DNA of 10,646 bases from CAZFCK01 sp964517355 (lineage in GTDB: Bacteria > Desulfobacterota > Desulfovibrionia > Desulfovibrionales > Desulfovibrionaceae), in NCBI GenBank assembly GCA_964517355.1, contig CAZFCK010000165.1, positions 1 to 10,646 of the forward strand. Reading direction: 5' to 3'. Made by a program: the position numbers and the translations under genes. The notes under the pieces were generated by a model. That model made no database searches. It worked only from the letters and a program-made list of their open reading frames with translations, and had not been told where the DNA came from. Positions 5,135-10,646 of the stretch are shown piece by piece. Position 1 is the first letter of the stretch; the number at the start of each line of letters is the position of its first letter.

Positions 5135-6307
5135 TCACGTGCACACCTGCTCGAACAAATGAAGCAAATCCTCGAGTGTCGGCTTGCGGGGATTGGTCAG
5201 CGTGCAGGGATCGTGGAGCGCATTGCGCGCAAGCAGAAGCAAGTCGCTTTTCTTCACGCCGAGTTCGCGCAGGTCGCAGGGGACGCCGGCGGCCTTTTTC
5301 AGGGCGCGGAAGGCTTGCAACACGGCTTCCTTGCCGTCTTCGAAAGACATGTCCGCGTCAATGCGCGCTCCCAGAATTATCCCAAGATTATTGTATTTTA
5401 GTGGCGCGGCCCTGTAGTTGTACTCGATGACGTGGTCAAGCAGCAAGGCGTTGCACAAACCGTGGGGCAGATCCAGCAGGCCGCCCAGGCTATGGGCCAT
5501 GGCATGGACCGAGCCGAGTATGGCGTTGGAGAACGCAAGTCCCGCGAACGTGCTGGCCTGCATCATGCCGATGCGGGCTTCCATGTCTTTGGGAGCGTGG
5601 ATGGCGCGCAGCAGGTGGCTCTTGATAAGCCGCACGGCCTCCAGGGCGTTGAGGTCGGTAAAGGCTGAACTTGCGTTGGAAACATAGGCCTCGCAAGCGT
5701 GCGTCAGGGCGTCGAGGCCTGTGTGGGCGGTGAGGCTGGGGGACATCGTGGTCGTCAGCAGGGGGTCGATGAGCGAGACGTCCGGAACCATCGTTTTACT
5801 GACAATGGTGATTTTGACGTTGCGCGCGGTGTCGGTGATGATGCAGAATTGGGAAACGTCCGCCGCGCTGCCTGCCGTGGTGGGCACGCAGACAAGAGGC
5901 GGTCCGGGTAGGTCCACGTTGTCTGCGCCTTCGAATTCCAAGATGTTGCGTTTGTTGGTGCAGACGATGCCGATGCCTTTGGCGCAGTCTATGCAACTGC
6001 CTCCGCCGATGGCGATGATGGAATCGCAGCCCTGGTCAAAGAAAAAGTCCGCCCCCTGCATGACTTCAATATCCCGGGGATTGGCGGTGACGCGGGAAAA
6101 AAGGGCGTAGTCGAATTGTTGCCGGGTGAGATTGTCAATTATATCGATGGGCCAATCGATCTCCATGAGATGCGGGTCAGTGACGATGAGCGGTTTTTTC
6201 ATCGACAGATTGGCCGCGTACTGTCCTACCAGGGCTGCCGCGCCGATACCGAAGACAAATTCCGGGGCGAGAAATTTGCGAAGCTCATGGCTCGTTTGTT
6301 GTTCCAC
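5135..6307 (-). CDS. Iron-dependent (group III) alcohol dehydrogenase
   Basis: The 390-residue cytosolic enzyme has the usual family length. It would interconvert a primary alcohol or diol and its aldehyde with NAD(P). The N-terminal nucleotide domain carries GGGSCIDCAKG (101-111) and the PTTAGSAAD loop (142-150). The C-terminal helical domain has the metal ligands D199 and H203 (GLDALTHACEAY), H268 (VHAMAHSLGG) and H282 (LPHGLCNALLL). The 14-residue spacing of the last two histidines matches FucO-type enzymes. Translation starts at GTG 6307, preceded by AAGGGGGG at about 5 nt, a strong site. The true substrate (ethanol, 1,3-propanediol, lactaldehyde or other) cannot be read from sequence. 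It stands alone, convergent with the Tim44-like gene. Desulfovibrio-type bacteria often carry several such enzymes for alcohol oxidation. Confidence 0.92.
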   Translation of the reverse strand: MEQQTSHELRKFLAPEFVFGIGAAALVGQYAANLSMKKPLIVTDPHLMEIDWPIDIIDNLTRQQFDYALFSRVTANPRDIEVMQGADFFFDQGCDSIIAIGGGSCIDCAKGIGIVCTNKRNILEFEGADNVDLPGPPLVCVPTTAGSAADVSQFCIITDTARNVKITIVSKTMVPDVSLIDPLLTTTMSPSLTAHTGLDALTHACEAYVSNASSAFTDLNALEAVRLIKSHLLRAIHAPKDMEARIGMMQASTFAGLAFSNAILGSVHAMAHSLGGLLDLPHGLCNALLLDHVIEYNYRAAPLKYNNLGIILGARIDADMSFEDGKEAVLQAFRALKKAAGVPCDLRELGVKKSDLLLLARNALHDPCTLTNPRKPTLEDLLHLFEQVCT

Positions 6308-6455
6308 GTAGTCCCCCCTTGTGAGAGCGTCTTTGCTTGCCGAATGTATGCGTCCTTATGAATTTCTCCGAGATAACGAATTGTTAAGTTGTGAAGTGGA
6401 GTTGCTTCACCGCGTATGGCGGCGTTTCCGGCACAAAAGGGGCATATCCGCCCGG

Positions 6456-6475
6456 AGCCTCACGGTTGTGGGGCT
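6456..6475. terminator. Weak hairpin behind the histidine kinase
   Basis: AGCCTCAC (6456-6463) pairs with GTGGGGCT (6468-6475) around GGTT with one G-T wobble. It lies in the 289-bp gap between the kinase stop and the dehydrogenase start. There is no clear T-run in the - direction, so termination of the operon here is uncertain. The rest of the gap shows only a small inverted repeat GTGAAG/CTTCAC (6391-6410). Confidence 0.25.
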
Positions 6476-6596
6476 TCTGCTAAAATTACCATGAGACGCG
6501 CCTTCAAACAAGAGATAACCGAAAAGAGCTGTCCAGCTGTGTGGTTTGCCTTGGGATATGCGGGGCGCCGACTATGATGCGTGGATGAGCGGGGGA

Positions 6597-8429
6597 TCAG
6601 GGCGAGGCGGTCGGGAGCGGGACATCCACAGGCAAGGTGAAACAAAAAGTGCTGCCCTTGCCGGGCGTGCTTTCCACCCAGATACGCCCCTGGTGGTGTT
6701 CGATGATTTCTTTGCAAATGGCGAGACCAAGGCCGCTTCCCGTGGGTTTGTCCGTAAGCGTGTCACTCAATTGCTTGAATTTGTCGAAAATATCATGGTG
6801 CATTCTCGGGTCCATGCCGATGCCGGTATCGGTGAAGCAGACCTCGATGGCGTGGTCTGAATATGTGGCGCTGCATGTAATGGCGCCGTGTTCCGTGAAT
6901 TTGACGGCGTTGGAGAGGAGATTGATGCAGACTTGCAGGATGCGGTCCGGATCGCCTGGGATGGTGGGCAGATCTGGGGCTATGCGTTGCGACAGGGCGA
7001 GCCCTTTTTGGCGGATCAGGATGGCGCTGGTTGCCAGCGCCTGCTCCAGGATATGGGGCATGTCTATGAGAGACCAGTTCCAGTTGAAGCGCCCCGCTTC
7101 GAGACGGGAGAGGTCGAGGACGTTGTTGATCAGTTCCGCGAGGCGCTCTCCTTCAGCAATGATGATGGAAAAATTATCCTGTACCTGGTTGATGATGCGC
7201 CGGCTCTGGGGGTCCGTGTCGTGGAGCTTGGGAAAAACGCTTTGGTTGAGCCGCTTGTGGATCATTTTTGTGAACCCGAGAATGGAGGTGAGAGGGGTTC
7301 TGAGTTCGTGCGAAACCAGGGCCAGAAAGTCTGATTTCATTTTGTTGGCGGCTTCCGCGGCTTCCATGGCCTCCTTGAGGGCCTTTTCCGCCGCGATATT
7401 TTTGCTGACGTCGAGAAACGAGCCTTCCATGTAGTTGAGCGTGCCGTCGTCGTAGAGCACGGCATGAGCGGACATACTGCCCCAGATGGTGCTGCCGTCC
7501 TTGCATTTGAATTCGTCTATGAACGAGGTCACAACTCCGTGCTGTTTAAGCTGCCGGTGTATGCGGGCCCTGCTTTCTTGGGAACGATAAAGTTGCGTAC
7601 CAAGATCCGTGAGCGTCCGGATGAGTTCTTCGGGTGAGTCGTACCCCAATATTTTCGCCATGGCGGAGTTTGCAGCGATAAGCCCCCCGTTCGGCGTAGA
7701 CTGAAAGATGCCCTCCTGCGCGTTGTCGAATATGCTGCGGAATTTGTTCTCCGCGATTTTGCGTTCAAGCACCTCCTGCTTCAGTTCTCTGTTGGCTTTC
7801 TCCATTTCCAGCGTGCGCTCCTGGACGCGTTTTTCCAGCGCGTCGCGGGCGTTGCTGATGGTGCGCACATTGTTGATGCGTTGAATCACCATGCCCGCCA
7901 TGGTGAGGTATGTGTCCACCAGATCCTTCAGACGCAAACTTTGCCTTGGTGGAAGGAGAACAAAACCTATGGCCAGAAGTTCGTTTTCACGTATGCAGGA
8001 AATGCGGTGGCATTGGCAGCCCTTGCAAGGGGGGAAAATGGCGGTGCCGTCGGTGGAAAAGAGGTCGTCCAGAGTTTTCCGGCCGCAATCCACTTGTTGA
8101 ATTTGCGTGTCGCTGAAAAGTTCGAGAGTTGCCGCGTCGAGCGGCAGGCAGGGGATGGTTGTCAGAGGTTTGGGCTCCTGGCTCTGGTCGCAACGGGCGC
8201 ACATATGCAGCGTGCCGGTTTCCTGATCGAGATACCCCAGGACGGCATATGCGGCCCTGCAGATTTTGAGCAGATTGCGGCACAAGATTAAGGGCACCTC
8301 GTCGTCGGACTTGCCCTCAACCTCCCAAACGGTATCGAAGAGGATGCGGAAGGCCCTGTGCCGCTCTTCGAACACTTGAAGGGCGTGGGCGTCGGATGCG
8401 GATTCTTGATCGCGGGGCAGATACGGCAT
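6597..8429 (-). CDS. Soluble GAF-PAS hybrid sensor histidine kinase with cysteine-rich sensor
   Basis: The 610-residue protein has no membrane segment. Order of parts: a GAF-like sensor (about 25-190), a coiled coil (about 192-228), a PAS/PAC domain (about 229-345), a HisKA dimerisation helix with phospho-acceptor H374 in SHELRTPL, and an HATPase_c domain with N box NLLSNAVKF (503-511), G1 DTGIGM (534-539), F box FDKFKQL and G2 GSGLGL (564-569). All kinase boxes are intact. The sensor carries unusual cysteines: CARC (77-80), C94, C115 and C135-x2-C138-x-C140-x4-C145. That pattern could bind a metal or Fe-S cluster, or react with sulfur or oxidants. It starts 6 nt after the YeeE-like gene's stop without its own Shine-Dalgarno, which suggests translational coupling. 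No response regulator is nearby. I infer that it senses sulfur or redox state for this operon. Confidence 0.9.
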   Translation of the reverse strand: MPYLPRDQESASDAHALQVFEERHRAFRILFDTVWEVEGKSDDEVPLILCRNLLKICRAAYAVLGYLDQETGTLHMCARCDQSQEPKPLTTIPCLPLDAATLELFSDTQIQQVDCGRKTLDDLFSTDGTAIFPPCKGCQCHRISCIRENELLAIGFVLLPPRQSLRLKDLVDTYLTMAGMVIQRINNVRTISNARDALEKRVQERTLEMEKANRELKQEVLERKIAENKFRSIFDNAQEGIFQSTPNGGLIAANSAMAKILGYDSPEELIRTLTDLGTQLYRSQESRARIHRQLKQHGVVTSFIDEFKCKDGSTIWGSMSAHAVLYDDGTLNYMEGSFLDVSKNIAAEKALKEAMEAAEAANKMKSDFLALVSHELRTPLTSILGFTKMIHKRLNQSVFPKLHDTDPQSRRIINQVQDNFSIIIAEGERLAELINNVLDLSRLEAGRFNWNWSLIDMPHILEQALATSAILIRQKGLALSQRIAPDLPTIPGDPDRILQVCINLLSNAVKFTEHGAITCSATYSDHAIEVCFTDTGIGMDPRMHHDIFDKFKQLSDTLTDKPTGSGLGLAICKEIIEHHQGRIWVESTPGKGSTFCFTLPVDVPLPTASP

Positions 8430-8435
8430 GGGTTT

Positions 8436-8975
8436 TTACCGTTTTTTCCGTATGATGAGAGCGAGCCACAGGCACGCGAGCAGGGCGCTCACTTCGACAA
8501 CAACCAGGGTGGGGACATGCAGAAGATCGGGAAGCAGGATGTTCATGGAGGCGAATCCGGGCTCGAGAAACGGATTGATAACGTGGACCATCAGGGCCAT
8601 GCCCGGAGCGAAAAAGAGCAGCGTGAGAATGAAAGTCATATTGCCTTCGCCTATCTGGCGCAGGGTTCCCAAGATACAGCCGCCGCTTATGAATATGCCC
8701 GCCCCGAAAAGAATGCCGGAAAGAATGTTGTAAAATCCGTGGCCCCTGATCAATCCCACCGGACGCAGCCCCAGATCCGGGTGCAGCAGGTCCGAGAGAA
8801 AAAAGCCCACGCTGGTGATGATGAATATTATTAGAAAAAGGCGCAGAATGCGTTTTCCGCGCCCGACAAATATTTCACCCAGTCCGTGCGCGATGCACAA
8901 TCCGGAGCGTTGCGCGCAAAAACCGAATCCGATCCCGAAGAGTACGCCGATGGCGCAGAGCGTGGCGAAGTTCAT
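8436..8975 (-). CDS. YeeE/YedE-family sulfur transport protein, second half-size subunit
   Basis: This 179-residue membrane protein has about five hydrophobic helices (roughly 3-20, 44-62, 82-104, 115-133, 155-175) and a basic RKKR end. It carries two hallmark cysteine motifs of the YeeE/YedE (sulf_transp, DUF395) family: GFCAQRSGLC (18-27, with C20 and C27) and GAGIFISGGCILGTLRQIGEG (C100). In the thiosulfate channel YeeE (TsuA), conserved cysteines line the path for the anion. The start is ATG 8975, which overlaps the TGA of the preceding gene as ATGA. AAGGAG lies upstream. The longer open frame into the neighbour is not needed. At half the usual length (full YeeE is ~350 residues) it most likely pairs with the upstream half. 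The substrate could be thiosulfate, sulfide/polysulfide or a selenium compound. Confidence 0.88.
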   Translation of the reverse strand: MNFATLCAIGVLFGIGFGFCAQRSGLCIAHGLGEIFVGRGKRILRLFLIIFIITSVGFFLSDLLHPDLGLRPVGLIRGHGFYNILSGILFGAGIFISGGCILGTLRQIGEGNMTFILTLLFFAPGMALMVHVINPFLEPGFASMNILLPDLLHVPTLVVVEVSALLACLWLALIIRKKR

Positions 8976-9403
8976 GAGCGCTCCTTCCAGATAATGGAGT
9001 AGGCTATGTAGGCGCCGATGAAGATACCGGCCGCGGAAAGGAAAGAGGCCACGGAAAACATGGGCATGCCGGTGACAAAGGCCGTGGTGCAGGTGCCTGG
9101 AGCCAGGGTGACGCCCATGCCGATCAGCACGCCCCCAAGACAGGAGCGGAAGAGCTGTTCGCGTTTGGGCAGTCTGAAGATGAATTCTCCATTGCTTGCG
9201 GCGGCGATGAAAGACCCGAGGATAACCCCCATATTGACCAGAAAAGCGAAAAGAAACGCCTTTTCCGGTCCAAGCGTGCCGATCATGGGCAGGAAACTGC
9301 TGCCTCCAATCCAAAATTTATGGATGCTGAGATACATGGCCACGTTTATCAGGCCGAACAGTCCGGCGTATACAATACGGGTGATTTTTCCGGATTCTGA
9401 CAT
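8972..9403 (-). CDS. YeeE/YedE-family sulfur transport protein, first half-size subunit
   Basis: The 143-residue integral membrane protein has about four hydrophobic helices (10-27, 49-68, 88-108, 116-138). Its diagnostic stretch is GVTLAPGTCTTAFVTGMP (97-114) with C105, which corresponds to the cysteine loop of one repeat of YeeE/YedE transporters. FGLINVAMY near the N-terminus is also typical of the short form. ATG 9403 has GGAGG at a 4-nt spacing. The stop overlaps the start of the next gene by four bases, indicating coupled translation and a two-subunit channel. Similar pairs of short YeeE/YedE proteins are known in bacteria. A tusA-like gene lies 106 bp upstream, the usual partner that accepts sulfur after import. 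Confidence 0.88.
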   Translation of the reverse strand: MSESGKITRIVYAGLFGLINVAMYLSIHKFWIGGSSFLPMIGTLGPEKAFLFAFLVNMGVILGSFIAAASNGEFIFRLPKREQLFRSCLGGVLIGMGVTLAPGTCTTAFVTGMPMFSVASFLSAAGIFIGAYIAYSIIWKERS

Positions 9404-9465
9404 GAAACCTCCGTATTACCGGGAGCACTAAGATCTTGCCTTCGCTGCCCGCAGTTGTAAGAAAA

Positions 9466-9508
9466 GCCACGCCAGCCGGGCCAGCGGCGAACGCCGCCGG
9501 GAGCGGGC
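9466..9508 (-). repeat. Hairpin repeat, copy C
   Basis: Read on the - strand, this begins GCCCGCTCCC, then GCGGC-GTTC-GCCGC, then a TGGCGTG tail. It matches copies A and B with one inserted base and a 2-base gap. It starts one base after the tusA-like stop codon and lies between two genes of one operon, so its hairpin could stabilise the upstream message or reduce read-through. Confidence 0.6.
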
Positions 9509-9509
9509 G

Positions 9510-9731
9510 CTAGCTGGTGATGGTGATTTCCCAGCCGCGTTTCACCTTTTCAATATGCACGCGGATATTTGGATTGTCCTCAAGTTCTTCGGGAACGGAT
9601 TTTATGGCCAGAGGATCGTCCACCAGAAAGACCATGGTTTCGCCTGCGCGCATGCGCCCCACTTCACGCAATATATGCATGATGATAAAGGGGCAGAGTT
9701 TGCCGTTGAGATCAAAAGGGGGTTCTGTCAT
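9510..9731 (-). CDS. TusA/YeeD-like sulfur-carrier protein
   Basis: The 73-residue protein matches the small TusA (SirA/YedF) fold. The N-terminal DLNGKLCP (7-14) carries the sulfur-accepting cysteine C13. A helix with ILREVGRM, the GETMVFLVDDP strand-turn and the IKSVPEEL helix follow. In this family the cysteine carries a persulfide, and YeeD partners with the YeeE channel to process imported thiosulfate. The usual CPxP reads CPFI here, so the second proline is missing. ATG 9731 fits the family's N-terminus. An in-frame ATG at 9764 would add 11 residues, with GAGG 13 nt upstream. Neither start has an ideal Shine-Dalgarno. It is first in the apparent operon with the two YeeE halves and the histidine kinase. 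Confidence 0.82.
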   Translation of the reverse strand: MTEPPFDLNGKLCPFIIMHILREVGRMRAGETMVFLVDDPLAIKSVPEELEDNPNIRVHIEKVKRGWEITITS

Positions 9732-10012
9732 TGCTAAATTTGTGGGTAGTGTTGCCGGAGGCATAGCAAGGCCGAAACCTCATCGCCGGAGCGTCTTCAC
9801 CGGAACGCCTTGGAAAGAAATGCCTCGTGGCGCCGTGGCCGGATGGCGACAAGCCGGTTTGACCGCTTATACCTTGCGTGTCCAACACGTTGCGCTGTCC
9901 GCGATACCGCGATCCTGCCGCGTTCCGTAACCGAAACGTCAAGGTGTTTATACGATGCTCCCCCAAAAGAAAAAACCCGCCGCGTTTTTCTGTATTCATG
10001 GTATGCTCGACG
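9732..10012. other. Non-coding leader upstream of the sulfur operon
   Basis: No gene is supported here, and the open frames on both strands look like chance. It contains an imperfect palindrome CGTTCCG-TAAC-CGAAACG (9921-9938), which resembles but does not match the spacing of the one at 3736-3755. A clear -35/-10 pair could not be identified. The promoter may lie in the repeat at 10013-10127, which faces this operon. Confidence 0.4.
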
Positions 10013-10127
10013 TTCTGAGGGGGATGTATTCTATAACATTGTGCATTTGTTAAAAAAATAAGATTCAGATAGTCGTCAACCGGCGTCCGTAAGCCTCACC
10101 TGGCCGTCGTGCGGGCGCTAAACTCCG
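10013..10127 (-). repeat. Right copy of the ~110-bp inverted repeat
   Basis: This is the counterpart of 1-117 on the opposite strand, reading towards the tusA-like gene. The shared blocks are 10081-10118 and 10031-10057, followed by CTCAGAA (10013-10019 read on the - strand). The intervening variable segments keep nearly the same length (23 versus 25 and 11 versus 11). The TTATAGAAT stretch in the second block looks like a possible -10 region. The GC hairpin of the left copy is not preserved. Confidence 0.7.
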
Positions 10128-10646
10128 CGACGTTATTCTTTTTTTGCCGGAAAGTCATACTGCCAACATCATGCGTTTGGCCTGGTCATTTCAGTGTCGC
10201 TGTACGGTAACATACCGGCAATAGTGAAATTTCAAAACAGAAACATAATAAAATATTACATGCGGAGCGTTTTTTGTCCAGACTATAAGAGCGTGGTGTG
10301 TGGCATGTGTTATGCTGTAATAACAGTGGAATTGATGTATTGATGCGGGGTTGGGTTCCGAGTGGCCATGAGCCGCATGACCTTTATACGGAAAAAATAA
10401 ATATATGGTAAAATATTTTCAGTGGCCGACCGTATTGTATGAGGTTTTCACCCGGAAATAATACCGTTTCCTGTTCATAGTGTCGGCGCGATGCACCCCT
10501 TTCTACATTATTGGAGGAATTACCAAGCTTGGGATAGTGCCAGAATAAATATGGTATCTATCTAATATTATGAAGTTTAAAGTTTTGCAAAGGGGGTCCG
10601 GGGGGCATAAGCGCTAACTTAAGCTTGCTGTAAACGGCTTGTTGTT
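10128..10646. other. Gene-free right end
   Basis: About 520 bp without a supported gene. It is rather AT-rich, with a perfect palindrome CCAAGCTTGG (10523-10532) behind a GGAGGAATT that resembles a ribosome site but has no start codon. The G-rich segment GCAAAGGGGGTCCGGGGGG (10588-10606) resembles intergenic repeat cores I associate with Desulfovibrio genomes, but one copy proves nothing. Confidence 0.45.

Noticed and set aside
8976..9314. Upstream extension of the second YeeE-like gene (292 residues)
   Set aside because: The extra part is the out-of-frame shadow of the first YeeE-like gene. ATG 8975 has AAGGAG and the family N-terminus.
9921..9938. Shared operator with 3736-3755 (both contain GTTCCGTAAC and GAAAC)
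   Set aside because: The half-site spacing differs (4 versus 8 bases between the CG pairs) and a 10-base match is expected by chance in 10 kb.
9810..10061. 83-residue + strand open frame upstream of the sulfur operon
   Set aside because: It has arginine-rich shadow-like composition, no ribosome site, and overlaps the inverted repeat.
10511..10546. Ribosome site GGAGGAATT as the start of a gene at the right end
   Set aside because: No start codon follows at a usable distance and no open frame extends from it.

Overview
The window looks like part of a bacterial chromosome from a sulfur-metabolising anaerobe, most likely a Desulfovibrionaceae-type deltaproteobacterium. That placement is inferred from moderately GC-rich genes separated by AT-rich spacers, a short single-domain MetF, an iron-dependent alcohol dehydrogenase, a Tim44-like secreted protein and a TusA/YeeE sulfur-uptake cluster. 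No marker gene fixes the species. Eight protein genes are supported. No tRNA, rRNA, CRISPR array, transposase or integrase is visible.

Left part (1-3435, + strand): a control region with a good sigma70 promoter and a perfect 14-bp palindrome leads into metF (methyl-THF synthesis), which ends at a clear terminator. About 600 bp of mostly AT-rich, palindrome-laden DNA follows. It leads into two tandem, 54 %-identical SAM-dependent methyltransferases of the METTL27/WBSCR27 type. MetF feeds the methionine/SAM cycle and the two methyltransferases would consume SAM, so the three may be metabolically linked. They are separate transcription units.

Middle (3436-6307): a 660-bp non-coding stretch is rich in structure. 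It holds two copies of a hairpin repeat, a long-range foldback, a palindrome inside a promoter spacer and a strong terminator. It ends in the promoter of a secreted or membrane Tim44-domain protein. A bidirectional terminator separates that gene from a convergent iron-dependent alcohol dehydrogenase on the - strand.

Right part (6597-9731, - strand): an apparent operon runs tusA-like sulfur carrier, two half-size YeeE/YedE sulfur-transport proteins with overlapping stop and start codons, and then, 6 nt further on, a soluble GAF-PAS histidine kinase with a cysteine-rich sensor domain. The layout suggests import, handling and sensing of a reduced-sulfur (or selenium) compound. No response regulator is present. 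A third copy of the hairpin repeat sits directly behind the tusA stop.

Both ends of the window carry a diverged ~110-bp repeat in inverted orientation, facing inward. The most unusual signals are these inverted repeats, the three-copy hairpin repeat with base-pair-preserving changes, and the kinase embedded in the sulfur-uptake operon.
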